Shown here: positions 1-7,836 of the stretch, one piece after another
Layout: each line of letters opens with the position of its first letter
Numbering within the stretch: the stretch's first letter is position 1
Assembly (NCBI GenBank): GCA_937907975.1
Contig: CALEQS010000025.1
Location: 1 to 10,593 of the forward strand
Reading direction: 5' to 3'
From: an uncultured Clostridia bacterium
GTDB taxonomy: Bacteria; Bacillota; Clostridia; Oscillospirales; Oscillospiraceae
DNA length: 10,593 bases
The notes under the pieces: generated by a model
Told to the model about the DNA's origin: nothing
What the model saw: the letters and a program-made list of their open reading frames with translations, nothing else
Databases searched by the model: none
Translations under genes and position numbers: made by a program

Positions 1-143
1 AGCAGGCTCTTGGCGTTGACACGGCGGTCATCCTTCTCCACCCAGATGGAACACTTAAACTCGTTGGCCTTCTGGATAAAGAAGGTAGCGGGCCGGGCAA
101 ACAGGCCGACCTTATTATTGACAACTGTCTCTCTCACCGTCAT
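1..143 (-). CDS. HPr-family protein with Phe in place of His15 (Crh-like), partial
   Basis: This is the N-terminal 47 codons of an HPr-fold protein; the rest lies beyond the left edge. The ATG at 143 follows a GGGGAGG ribosome binding site by 9 nt. The segment GLFARPATFFIQKANEF aligns with the HPr active-site loop GLHARPA, and counting from Met1 puts Phe15 exactly at the phosphorylatable His15. The regulatory serine is kept: VNAKS places it at residue 46, as in HPr and in Bacillus Crh (which also reads VNAKS and has Gln15). From family knowledge, a protein without His15 cannot carry phosphate from enzyme I to PTS sugar permeases, but Ser46 can be phosphorylated by HPr kinase and the protein can then act with CcpA-type regulators. 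A regulatory, Crh-like role is therefore inferred. It has its own promoter-like sequence downstream of mutS2. The HPr family call is firm; the function is not. Confidence 0.85.
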   Translation of the reverse strand, partial: MTVRETVVNNKVGLFARPATFFIQKANEFKCSIWVEKDDRRVNAKSL

Positions 144-191
144 ATGGATAGTCCTCCCCAGAATGTGATCTAAAGAAACTTTCTCTTGTTA

Positions 192-221
192 AGAATACCA
201 GAACCCACGAACTTCCGTCAA
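192..221 (-). promoter_or_regulatory. Candidate sigma-A promoter of the HPr-like gene
   Basis: On the minus strand, TTGACG (216-221; five of six matches to TTGACA) is followed by an 18-bp spacer and TATTCT (192-197; four of six matches to TATAAT). Transcription would start near 185, about 40 nt before the ATG at 143. The surrounding 144-300 gap is AT-rich compared with the genes. I see no GC-rich hairpin with a U-tract after mutS2 in this gap, so read-through from mutS2 is also possible. Confidence 0.45.
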
Positions 222-300
222 CGTCAAAATAGCCAAATTTCTTTGTTGTGAAAAGCACTTTCATGAAAGAATCGACGGTATTTCCACAATTTGACTCTTT

Positions 301-2679
301 TCATTTTAATTCAACCACCGTTACGCCGTCCTCGCCCTCACCAAAGCGGCCGGGACGGAAAGTTTTGACGTATTTGCTGGTCTTTAAATGCTTCCGCACG
401 GCGGCCCGGAGGGCACCGGTGCCCTTGCCGTGGATGATGGTAACACTCTTCAGATGGGCCAGCAGGGCGTCGTCCAGATAACGGTCCACCGTATCCAGTG
501 CCTCGTCGCTCATCATCCCCCGCAGATCCAGCTCCGGCTTGACCCCGGCGGCGCGGATGCGGGTCATGGCCCGATGGGACTGCTGCTTCTGCTGCTTCTT
601 ACGGCGGGCCCTGGCATCCTCCACCACCCGCACCTCGTCCTGCTTGGCGGTGATCTTCAAAATACCGGCCTGAAGCTGGAGGGAACCGTCCTTGTTGACG
701 GCGATGACCTCCGCCTGGGTGTCCATTTTGAGCAGTTCCACCATGTCGCCCACCACAGCGGGGCGGGTGGCCGGCGGGGCCTCCTCCTGCTTTCTGGCCT
801 GAGTGCGGCTCTCCGTCTCGTTGATGAGCCGCCGCACCTCGGTGCGCTGCTGGTTGACCGACTGGAAGTCCTGGGTCTTTTTTGCCTGCTTCTTCATGTC
901 GTTCAGCTCGTTGAACACCAGCTCGCTCATCTCCCGGGCCTCCCGGACGATGGCCTCGGCCTCGGCACGGGCGTCCCGCATGGCGCGCTCGCGCTCCTCC
1001 TCCAGCCGTTTGCGGTAGTCCCGGGCGGCGTCGGCATCCTTCTTGGTACTCTGGCGCAGCCGGGCGGCCTCCAGCCGCTCGTCCTCCAGCGCTTTGCGCT
1101 GCTGCTCCAGCTGGCTGATCACGTCCTCAAAGCGGACATTTTCCTCAGACATATGGGTGTTGGCCCGCTCGATGATGTGCTCCGGCAGGCCGAGGCGGCG
1201 GGAGATGGCAAAGGCGTTGGACTTGCCCGGCACGCCGATCAGCAGGCGGTAGGTGGGCCGCAGAGTCTCTACATCGAACTCACAGCAGGCGTTCTCCACT
1301 CCCGGGGTGGTCATGGCGTAGAGCTTCAGCTCGGCATAATGGGTCGTTGCACACACCTTCATGCCCAGTGAACGGCTCTCCTCGATAATGGCCTCGGCCA
1401 GTGCCGCACCCTCCACCGGATCAGTGCCGGACCCCAGCTCGTCGTAAAGTGCCAGCGTCCGGTCATCCGCCTCGTGCAGAATGTTCACCACATTGGTCAT
1501 ATGGGCGGAGAAGGTGGAGAGGGACTGCTCGATGGACTGCTCGTCGCCGATGTCGGCCAGCACCTGAGAAAACACAGAAAAATAGCTGTCGTCCCCCACC
1601 GGGATGTGCAGGCCGCACTGGGCCATTGTGATGAGCAGTCCGGCGGTCTTCAACGCCACCGTCTTGCCGCCGGTGTTTGGGCCGGTGATCATCAGGGTGT
1701 CGAAATCCTCGCCCAGGCGAATGTCGATGGGTACTGCCTTCTTCTGATCCAGCAGCGGATGCCGGGCCCGTCGGAACCGGAAGGCGCCGTTGTGCTCCAG
1801 CCGGGGCGGCATGCAATTCAGCCGGTAGGACAGCTTGCCCCGGGCGAAGATCTCGTCCAGTGCCACCAGATAGTCGTAGTTCTGAAGGATGGTCTCCCGC
1901 ACGGCGGCGCACTCGGCAGACAGGGCGCGAAGAATGCGCTCGATCTCCTTCTCCTCCTGTGCCAGCAGCTCCCGCAGCTCGTTGTTGGCCTTCACCGCCC
2001 CCATGGGCTCGATGAAATAGGTGGAGCCGGTGGCGGACACATCGTGCACCAGGCCGGGGATCATGGAGCGGTACTCCGCCTTGACGGGCACCACGAATCG
2101 GTCGGAACGGATGGTAATGATGGCCTCCTGCAGATATTTGCTGGCCTGAGAGCCGATGAGTTTTTGCAGCACCTCGCGGGCCTTGCCCGAGGTGGTGCGG
2201 ATATGGCGGCGGATGTCCGCCAGCGTGGAGCTGGCCGTGTCGGCGATCTCCTCCTCCGAGAGGATGGAACCGGTGATGCTGTCCTCCAGCGTCCGATCCG
2301 GTGTCAGCGCCCGGAACAGGGGGCGCAGACAGCTGCGCTCCTCCGCGCCGTCGCAGTAGGCGCTCACGGTGCGGGTGGTGCGCAGCACCGCCGCAATGTC
2401 CAGCAGCTCCCGGTTGTTGAGCGCGCCGCCCAGCTCCGCCCGCTGAAGGGCGGCCCCCACCGGCTTGATGCCAGAGAAGGACGGAGCGCCATGGAGATCC
2501 ATCATATCCCGGGCGGCGGTCGTCTCGTCCATCAGCCGCTGCACCTCCCGCTCATCGGTGGAGGGACGCAGCTTCATGGAACGGTCCTTTGCCTCCTGCG
2601 TAACGCACTGACCGGCCAGCATCTCCAGCACCCGGGGAAACTCCAGCGTGCGGAGAGATTTTTCATATAATTCAGTCAT
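301..2679 (-). CDS. mutS2: MutS2: MutS-type ATPase with C-terminal Smr domain
   Basis: The protein is 792 aa, close to the roughly 785 aa of B. subtilis MutS2. Visible parts, in order: a MutS core and clamp region without the N-terminal mismatch-recognition domain; Walker A GPNTGGKT at about 333-340; Walker B and signature LALYDELGSGTDP at about 409-421; a long charged coiled coil at about 515-630; a small beta-rich segment at about 640-685; and an Smr domain at about 716-792 with LDLRG and HGKGTGALR. From family knowledge, MutS2 suppresses homologous recombination in some bacteria and in B. subtilis acts on collided ribosomes, while Smr domains bind or cut nucleic acid. The start at 2679 is chosen over an in-frame ATG at 2703 because it forms an ATGA overlap with the vanZ-like stop, has GAGG upstream, and yields the expected N-terminus MTELYEKSLRTLEF. 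It is the last gene of the packed minus-strand run. Confidence 0.97.
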   Translation of the reverse strand: MTELYEKSLRTLEFPRVLEMLAGQCVTQEAKDRSMKLRPSTDEREVQRLMDETTAARDMMDLHGAPSFSGIKPVGAALQRAELGGALNNRELLDIAAVLRTTRTVSAYCDGAEERSCLRPLFRALTPDRTLEDSITGSILSEEEIADTASSTLADIRRHIRTTSGKAREVLQKLIGSQASKYLQEAIITIRSDRFVVPVKAEYRSMIPGLVHDVSATGSTYFIEPMGAVKANNELRELLAQEEKEIERILRALSAECAAVRETILQNYDYLVALDEIFARGKLSYRLNCMPPRLEHNGAFRFRRARHPLLDQKKAVPIDIRLGEDFDTLMITGPNTGGKTVALKTAGLLITMAQCGLHIPVGDDSYFSVFSQVLADIGDEQSIEQSLSTFSAHMTNVVNILHEADDRTLALYDELGSGTDPVEGAALAEAIIEESRSLGMKVCATTHYAELKLYAMTTPGVENACCEFDVETLRPTYRLLIGVPGKSNAFAISRRLGLPEHIIERANTHMSEENVRFEDVISQLEQQRKALEDERLEAARLRQSTKKDADAARDYRKRLEEERERAMRDARAEAEAIVREAREMSELVFNELNDMKKQAKKTQDFQSVNQQRTEVRRLINETESRTQARKQEEAPPATRPAVVGDMVELLKMDTQAEVIAVNKDGSLQLQAGILKITAKQDEVRVVEDARARRKKQQKQQSHRAMTRIRAAGVKPELDLRGMMSDEALDTVDRYLDDALLAHLKSVTIIHGKGTGALRAAVRKHLKTSKYVKTFRPGRFGEGEDGVTVVELK

Positions 2680-3242
2680 GTCTTTTCCCTCTTGTGTCGG
2701 CACACGGCCTGAACCAGCAGAAGGATAAGCCAGCCCAGCAGTGCACCCAGCGTATTCAGAATGAGGTCGTCCACGTCCCGGGTGCGCCCGACCAGCGGCT
2801 GCACCAGCTCAATGAACGCGCTGACTCCCACGCCCAGCAGAATGGAACGTCCCTTTCTCCAGCGCGGCCAGAGCAGCGGCGGCAGGAATCCAAGCGGCGC
2901 AAAAATGACCACATTGCCCAGCAGATTTACAGCCCGGTACACCGGGTCCTTCGCACGAAACAGCATCAGCCGGATCATGTAGAAGGGCTTATAGTTGGGC
3001 GGACCGCCGTTCCAGCGCCGAACGGTCAGCGCTCCGTCCGCCCAGCCGATCCGGGGCAGGATGGTCTGTCTGGCCAGCGCCGCCAGATAGAGCACAAACA
3101 CTGCCAGCAGAACCTCATGCCGCCAGTCCGGCGGGGCTTTCCGCCCCCGTATGCGCAGAAAGAGCCACCGCACCAGCGCCCAGAGCGGCAGAAGGACCAG
3201 CATGACGGCGGCCATGCCGGCCAGATAGCGCACAATGCTCAT
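2676..3242 (-). CDS. VanZ-like family membrane protein
   Basis: A 188-aa protein with about five hydrophobic segments (about 6-29, 43-62, 105-125, 131-150 and 158-181). It carries the VanZ-family pattern: NLLGN followed by FAPLGF (106-119), an acidic residue in FIELVQ (Glu145), and RTRDVDDLILNTLGALLG (153-170). VanZ gives low-level teicoplanin resistance in enterococci by an unresolved mechanism, but most chromosomal VanZ-like proteins have no known function and no vanA-type cluster is present here, so resistance should not be inferred. The gene overlaps recO (stop at 3239-3241, start at 3242) and mutS2 (stop at 2676-2678, start at 2679) by ATGA junctions, so it is probably translated by coupling to recO. 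The family call is firm; the role is unknown. Confidence 0.88.
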   Translation of the reverse strand: MSIVRYLAGMAAVMLVLLPLWALVRWLFLRIRGRKAPPDWRHEVLLAVFVLYLAALARQTILPRIGWADGALTVRRWNGGPPNYKPFYMIRLMLFRAKDPVYRAVNLLGNVVIFAPLGFLPPLLWPRWRKGRSILLGVGVSAFIELVQPLVGRTRDVDDLILNTLGALLGWLILLLVQAVCRHKREKT

Positions 3243-3994
3243 ACCGCCATCTCCTGCATCTGCTTATAGAAGTCCAGCGTGCGGAAGCCCCGCTCCAGCT
3301 GGGTGAGTACATAGGCTTCACAGGCGGCGCTCATTTTGTTCAGGCTCTCCTCCGCCAGCCGGAAGGAAAACAGCCGCTTTGGGTCGCCGTAAAGCACATG
3401 GCGCATGGCGGCCAAGCTGGCCGCATCCAGCGGCATGGAGATACCCTCCCCCAGCGCCGCGCGGCAGCCGGGACAGTGGAGCGCCCCCTGCTTGAGGTGC
3501 AGCCGGGGCTCCTCCGGCTCTTCTCCGCAGACGGCGCAGCAGGTCAGATCCGGCTCAAAGCCGGACAGCGCCATCATCTTCAGCTCAAACACCGGCTTGC
3601 AGAGCTTTGGGGACTTGCCCAGCGCATCCATGGCATAGAGGGAGTTCAGCAGCAGGCTGAGCACCTCCGGTGCAGGCACGTCCTCCACCGTCAGCGCTTC
3701 GCTCAACTCCGCGAACCACGCACCCAGACTCAGCTTGTCCAGGTCACTGCGCACATGGCGGAACTCCTGCCTGAGCTCCCCCTCCCGGATGCTCCAGTGG
3801 CCCCGGTACTCATAGAGCGTGAAGTCGGAGCAGCACAGCTGCTGGCTCACCGCCGCGATGGGGCTGTTTTTACGACGGCAGCCCCGGGCGGACACGGTGA
3901 GCTTCCCCTCGTCCCGGGTCAGCAGTGTCAGGATCTTGTCCGACTCCTTATAATTCACTTCCCGCAGCACGATGCCGGTGGTGTTCAGGTGCAT
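3239..3994 (-). CDS. recO: RecO, recombination mediator
   Basis: A 251-aa protein, typical for RecO. RecO works with RecR (and RecF) to load RecA onto SSB-coated single-stranded DNA and anneals complementary strands. The N-terminal 80 residues form the expected OB fold, beginning MHLNTTGIVLREVNYKESDK, with the conserved pattern of a short beta strand, then YKE(S/A)DKI and a following GK. A zinc-binding module is visible as CAVC (Cys153, Cys156) and CPGC (Cys174, Cys177), followed by the helical C-terminal domain. The ATG at 3994 is preceded by AGGA about 11 nt upstream. It lies 41 bp after the era stop, in the usual era-recO order, and its stop overlaps the vanZ-like start. Confidence 0.95.
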   Translation of the reverse strand: MHLNTTGIVLREVNYKESDKILTLLTRDEGKLTVSARGCRRKNSPIAAVSQQLCCSDFTLYEYRGHWSIREGELRQEFRHVRSDLDKLSLGAWFAELSEALTVEDVPAPEVLSLLLNSLYAMDALGKSPKLCKPVFELKMMALSGFEPDLTCCAVCGEEPEEPRLHLKQGALHCPGCRAALGEGISMPLDAASLAAMRHVLYGDPKRLFSFRLAEESLNKMSAACEAYVLTQLERGFRTLDFYKQMQEMAV

Positions 3995-4035
3995 TGCTTG
4001 GTACTTCCTATCTTAAAAATCACAGTATGGGCGGT

Positions 4036-4935
4036 TCAGTCCTCGTCGTTGTAGCCCATGTTGTGGACACCGGCCAGACTGTCGCGCCAGTTCTCCTTGA
4101 CCTTGACCCAGGTCTGCAAAAATACCTTGGTGCCCATGAAGCGCTCCATGTCCTTCCGGGCCATGGTGGAGATCTTCTTCAGCATGGCGCCGCCCTTGCC
4201 GATGATAATGCCCTTGTGGCTGGCCTTCTCGCAGAAAATGGTGGCCTCCACATCGATGATCTCGCTGTCGCGCTCGGAGAAGCGGGTGATCTCCACGGCG
4301 GTGCCGTGGGGAATCTCCTTGTCCAAGCAGTAGAGCAGCTTTTCCCGCAGGATCTCGGCCATGACCTGCCGCTCGGGCTGGTCGGTGGTCATGTCCTCCG
4401 GGAAGAGCTGGGGGCCCTCGGGCAGGAAGCGCTTCAGCTCCTCCAGCAGCTCCTCCACACCGTCCCTCGTCCTGGCGGAGATGGGCATAATGGATTCAAA
4501 GTTATGGACGGCGCTGTAAGCCGCGATGACCTCCAGCAGCTTCTCCTTGTTCTCCAGCGTGTCCACCTTGTTGATGACCAGCACGGCGGGCAGCTTCAGG
4601 GCCTTGATGCGCTCGATGAGCTGCATCTCCGGCTCACCCACATTGGCCACCGGATCGACCACCAGCAGCACGGCGTCCACATCGGCCACACTGGCGCGCA
4701 CCACGCCCACCATATACTCGCCCAGCCGGTTGCGGGCCTTGTGCAGACCCGGAGTGTCCAGAAATACATACTGATCCTCTCCCCGGGTGACAATGCCGGT
4801 GATGCGGTTGCGGGTGGTCTGGGGCTTGTTGGATACAATGGCGATCTTCTCGCCCACAAAGGCATTGAGCAGGGTGGACTTGCCCACATTGGGCCGTCCG
4901 CACAGGGTGATCATGCCGGATTGCGTAATCCTCAT
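4036..4935 (-). CDS. era: Era, 30S ribosome assembly GTPase
   Basis: A 299-aa protein, the normal Era length. GTPase motifs are all present: G1 GRPNVGKST (13-21), the G2 threonine in KPQTTRNRI (about 40), G3 DTPG (60-63), G4 NKVD (122-125) and G5 SAR (153-155). The C-terminal half has the type II KH domain with IIIGKGG (243-249) and the usual basic helix. Era binds the 3' end of 16S rRNA and acts as a checkpoint in small-subunit maturation; in other bacteria it is linked functionally to YbeY, which is encoded just upstream of the MATE gene. The ATG at 4935 is 10 bp from the MATE stop, with GAGG inside the preceding gap and stop region. recO follows after 41 bp. Confidence 0.98.
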   Translation of the reverse strand: MRITQSGMITLCGRPNVGKSTLLNAFVGEKIAIVSNKPQTTRNRITGIVTRGEDQYVFLDTPGLHKARNRLGEYMVGVVRASVADVDAVLLVVDPVANVGEPEMQLIERIKALKLPAVLVINKVDTLENKEKLLEVIAAYSAVHNFESIMPISARTRDGVEELLEELKRFLPEGPQLFPEDMTTDQPERQVMAEILREKLLYCLDKEIPHGTAVEITRFSERDSEIIDVEATIFCEKASHKGIIIGKGGAMLKKISTMARKDMERFMGTKVFLQTWVKVKENWRDSLAGVHNMGYNDED

Positions 4936-4945
4936 AGAATCAACC

Positions 4946-6334
4946 TCATTCTCTCTGAAGGCTCTGCTGAGCCAGTTCTTTTTGTTTCAGCCCACGGTAA
5001 GATGTGAGCAGGAAGGTCATAAAGCAGGTGACGGCGGAAACGGTGTCCGCGATGGGCTCCGCCGCAAAGATGCCGGTGACGCCAAAGCCCAGCCGTGGCA
5101 GGGCGATGATGAGCGGGATCAGCAGCAGCACCTTGCGGAACAGGGCGAAAAACGTGGCCTTCTTTGCCTCGCCCAGTGCCACGAAGGTGCTCTGACTGGC
5201 ATTCTGGAGGGCAAAGAGGAAGGTGAGCAGGAAATAGATGCGCAGCATGGGCACCGCCGTCTCCAGCAGGGCCGCATCGCTGTTGAACAGGCCGATGATC
5301 TGGGGCATGAACAGCTGCAGAAGGCCCCAGAATACCGTGGCATAGATCAGGCAGACCACCGCAAGGAAGCGGAAGCCCTGCCGCACCCGGTCATAGCGGC
5401 CCGCGCCGTAGTTGTAGCCGGTGACGGGCTGGGCCCCCTGGCCGAAGCCCTGAATGACCATGAAATAAATCTGGTTGATGGAGGTGCCCACCGTCATGGT
5501 GGTGACGTAGATGTCGCCGCCGAATTTAGCCAGATTGGCGTTGAACACGGCGGAGATGGCGCTCTCGGTGATCTGCATGATAAAGCTGGACATGCCCAGC
5601 GCGCAGATCTTTCCCAGCAGCGGCCAGTCCGGCCGCAGGCATTCCCGGTGCAGACGGATCAGATTTTTCTTTCCCAGCAGGAAGCGCAGCACCCACAGGC
5701 AGGACACCGCCTGGGAGATCACCGTGGCCACCGCCGCGCCGGCGATACCCATATGAAAGGCAAAAATGAACAGCGGATCCAACGCCAGATTCAGCACCGC
5801 ACCGATGCCCACTGTCACCATGCCGTCCCGGGTGAAGCCCTGGGCGTTGATGAAGGCGTTCAGGCCCAGCGTGAGCATGACGGGCAGAGAGCCGGTCAGG
5901 TAGATCGTAATATAATGGTCGGCGTAGGGAAAGGTGGCGTCGCTGGCCCCGAACAGATAGAGCACCGGCCGGCGCAGAAAAAAACACACCAGCGGGATCA
6001 GTATGCCCAGCACGCACAGAGCGGACACCGAATTGCCCAGCACCCGCTCGGCCCCTTCCTCGTCCTTTCTGCCCCGCAGAATGGAGCTCAGCGGCGCGCC
6101 GCCGTAGCCGATCAGGGCGGAAAAGGCGGCCACCGTCATGGTGATGGGAAAGCACAGGCCGATGCCGGTCAGCGCCAGCTGGCCCACCCCGGCCATGTGG
6201 CCGATATAGACCCGGTCCACAATGGAGTAAAGGGCGTTGACCACCTGGGCCACGATCATGGGAACGGCCAGCCTCCAGATAAGCCTGGGCACGCTGCCCT
6301 GGGAAAAGTCGTTCTTTGTCTTTTTTTCTGCCAT
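4946..6334 (-). CDS. MATE family efflux transporter (MepA-like)
   Basis: A 462-aa, strongly hydrophobic protein fitting the 12-helix MATE fold made of two related halves. Family features seen: an N-terminal PMIVAQVVNALYSIVDRVYIG segment with Asp40 in the first helices; LIGYGGAPLSSILRGR (74-89); ALDPLFIFAFHMGIAGAAVA (184-203); and in the second half QPVTGYNYGAGRYDRV (302-317). The YNYGA pattern and length resemble the MepA-like branch. Such proteins export cationic drugs or metabolites using Na+ or H+ gradients; the substrate cannot be told from sequence. It starts 6 bp after ybeY and ends 10 bp before era, so it is transcribed with housekeeping genes. A transporter at this place is not part of the B. 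subtilis order, where dgkA and cdd lie between ybeY and era. Confidence 0.93.
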   Translation of the reverse strand: MAEKKTKNDFSQGSVPRLIWRLAVPMIVAQVVNALYSIVDRVYIGHMAGVGQLALTGIGLCFPITMTVAAFSALIGYGGAPLSSILRGRKDEEGAERVLGNSVSALCVLGILIPLVCFFLRRPVLYLFGASDATFPYADHYITIYLTGSLPVMLTLGLNAFINAQGFTRDGMVTVGIGAVLNLALDPLFIFAFHMGIAGAAVATVISQAVSCLWVLRFLLGKKNLIRLHRECLRPDWPLLGKICALGMSSFIMQITESAISAVFNANLAKFGGDIYVTTMTVGTSINQIYFMVIQGFGQGAQPVTGYNYGAGRYDRVRQGFRFLAVVCLIYATVFWGLLQLFMPQIIGLFNSDAALLETAVPMLRIYFLLTFLFALQNASQSTFVALGEAKKATFFALFRKVLLLIPLIIALPRLGFGVTGIFAAEPIADTVSAVTCFMTFLLTSYRGLKQKELAQQSLQRE

Positions 6335-6340
6335 GGATAC

Positions 6341-6847
6341 TCAGTTGACCCCGCTTTCCCCGTCCCGGGTGATGCCCAGCGCACCGAGGATAGCCTCCTC
6401 CCGGGCGCGCATCTGGGCCTTCTGGGGGCCTTCGTCCATGTGATCATAGCCCAGCAGGTGGAGCACCGAGTGGACGGCCAGATAGCTGAGCTCCCGCTCC
6501 ACCGGATGGCCGTACTCCTCCGCCTGGGCCTTCGCCCGCTCCAGCGAGATGACCATATCCCCCAGCGGGGTGAGGTCAGTGGCCGGATCGGCGTCGGAAT
6601 CGTCCACCGGCGGCTGGCCTGGGACATAGTTGAACATCGGAAAGCTCAGCACATCGGTGGGCCGGTCGATCTCCCGCTGTTCCAGGTTGATCTGGTGGAT
6701 GCCCTCATCGTCGGTAATAAGCACGTCCACCTCGCAGTTCGTCTGCACACCCTCGGCGTCCAGTGCGGCGGAGATGACCTTCTCCAGCAGTGCCCGGTAG
6801 GGGAACTCCTCCTCCAGCTCGGACTCGATCAAAATTTCGTGATTCAT
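6341..6847 (-). CDS. ybeY: YbeY, rRNA maturation endoribonuclease
   Basis: A 168-aa protein with the UPF0054 hallmark HSVLHLLGYDH, giving the three metal-binding histidines at 126, 130 and 136. Upstream is the second conserved block, NLEQREIDRPTDVLSFP (54-70), with the conserved Arg and TDVLSFP. YbeY is a single-strand-specific, zinc-dependent endoribonuclease involved in 16S rRNA 3'-end maturation and 70S quality control. The ATG at 6847 overlaps the phoH stop (ATGA, 6844-6847), so translation is probably coupled. Length and motifs are complete and nothing looks degraded. The PhoH-YbeY pairing is widely conserved and supports the assignment. Confidence 0.97.
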   Translation of the reverse strand: MNHEILIESELEEEFPYRALLEKVISAALDAEGVQTNCEVDVLITDDEGIHQINLEQREIDRPTDVLSFPMFNYVPGQPPVDDSDADPATDLTPLGDMVISLERAKAQAEEYGHPVERELSYLAVHSVLHLLGYDHMDEGPQKAQMRAREEAILGALGITRDGESGVN

Positions 6848-7836
6848 GCTTTTCTCCCTCCATGCTCCGGTGATTTTTTCTCCCGACGGCTCTCGTCCCG
6901 CTCATAGGCGGCGATGATCCGCTGAACCAGCACATGGCGCACCACATCCTGGGCCGTCAGGCGGCAGATGGAGATGTCCTCCACGCCCTTGAGCACCCGC
7001 ATAGCCTCCTTCAGGCCGGAGGCGGTGTCCCGGGGCAGGTCGATCTGGGTGATGTCGCCGGTAATGACGATCTTGGAGCCGAAGCCCAGCCGGGTCAGGA
7101 ACATCTTCATCTGCTCCCGGGAGGTATTCTGGGCCTCATCCAGAATGATGAAGCTGTTGTCCAGCGTACGGCCGCGCATATAGGCCAGCGGGGCCACCTC
7201 AATATTGCCCCGCTCCACATACTTCTGATAGGTCTCCGGCCCCAGCATCTCAAAGAGGGCGTCATAGAGCGGCCGCAGATAGGGATCCACCTTGCTCTGC
7301 AGGTCGCCGGGCAGGAAGCCCAGCCGCTCCCCCGCCTCCACGGCGGGGCGGGTCAGGATGATGCGGTTAACCTCCTTGGCCCGGAAGGCGGCCACGGCCT
7401 GGGCCACGGCAAGATAAGTCTTGCCGGTGCCGGCGGGGCCGACACCCAGCGTGACAACATTCTTCTTGATGGCGTCCACATAGGCCTTCTGGCCCACGGT
7501 CTTGGCCTTGATGGGCTTGCCGTTGGCAGTGACACAGATCACATCCTTGGCCAGCTCGCTGAGCTTGGCCTCACTGCCGCTGCGCACGAGCTGGAGCACA
7601 TAACGCACATTCTGCTCGTTGATCTGCTCCCCTTTGCCGGACAGCTCCAGCAGCGCCTCGATGGCCTTCACGCCCAGCATGACGTTTTCGGCCTCGCCCG
7701 CCACCTTCAGCGCCCCGTCCCGGTTGGTCACCTGAACGCCCAGCTCCTGCTCCAGCAGGCGGATATTTTCGTCAAAGGAGCCGAAGAGATTTGCGATCTC
7801 CTCCACCCGCTCCAGACTGATGAGTTGTTCTGTCAA
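6844..7836 (-). CDS. phoH: PhoH family ATPase
   Basis: A 330-aa PhoH-family protein. Visible motifs: Walker A GPAGTGKT (133-140), the PhoH signature LTRPAVEAGERLGFLPGDLQ (161-180) continuing into SKVDPYLRPLYDAL, and Walker B IILDEAQN (230-237), followed by ITGDITQIDLPR. The N-terminal 100 residues are the small KH-like or PIN-adjacent region typical of Firmicutes PhoH. The family is linked to RNA metabolism as an ATPase or putative helicase, and its exact role is poorly known. The start codon is TTG at 7836: an in-frame TGA lies only three codons upstream (7843-7845) and no ATG is available between them. GGAG precedes the TTG by 10 nt. It lies 43 bp after yqfD and overlaps ybeY. Confidence 0.95.
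   Translation of the reverse strand: MTEQLISLERVEEIANLFGSFDENIRLLEQELGVQVTNRDGALKVAGEAENVMLGVKAIEALLELSGKGEQINEQNVRYVLQLVRSGSEAKLSELAKDVICVTANGKPIKAKTVGQKAYVDAIKKNVVTLGVGPAGTGKTYLAVAQAVAAFRAKEVNRIILTRPAVEAGERLGFLPGDLQSKVDPYLRPLYDALFEMLGPETYQKYVERGNIEVAPLAYMRGRTLDNSFIILDEAQNTSREQMKMFLTRLGFGSKIVITGDITQIDLPRDTASGLKEAMRVLKGVEDISICRLTAQDVVRHVLVQRIIAAYERDESRREKKSPEHGGRKA

Noticed and set aside
246..289. Rex-like half sites TTGTGAAA and TTTCCACAA after mutS2
   Set aside because: The arms are 27 nt apart and imperfect, whereas Rex sites are compact 18-20 bp palindromes.
388..1371. 327-aa plus-strand open frame opposite the 3' part of mutS2
   Set aside because: Leucine- and histidine-rich shadow frame over the coiled-coil and Smr region of mutS2.
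1474..2670. 398-aa plus-strand open frame opposite mutS2
   Set aside because: Shadow of mutS2 with low-complexity composition and no recognisable fold; MutS2 on the other strand has complete motifs.
2680..2703. Upstream ATG extending MutS2 by 8 residues
   Set aside because: The start at 2679 has the ATGA overlap with the vanZ-like stop, a suitably spaced GAGG, and the conserved MutS2 N-terminus; the extension is not family-like.
4787..6907. 706-aa plus-strand open frame opposite era, the MATE gene and ybeY
   Set aside because: It is antisense to three well-recognised genes, rich in His, Gln, Arg and Gly with no domain pattern. Such frames stay open because the sense genes avoid TTA, CTA and TCA codons at high GC.
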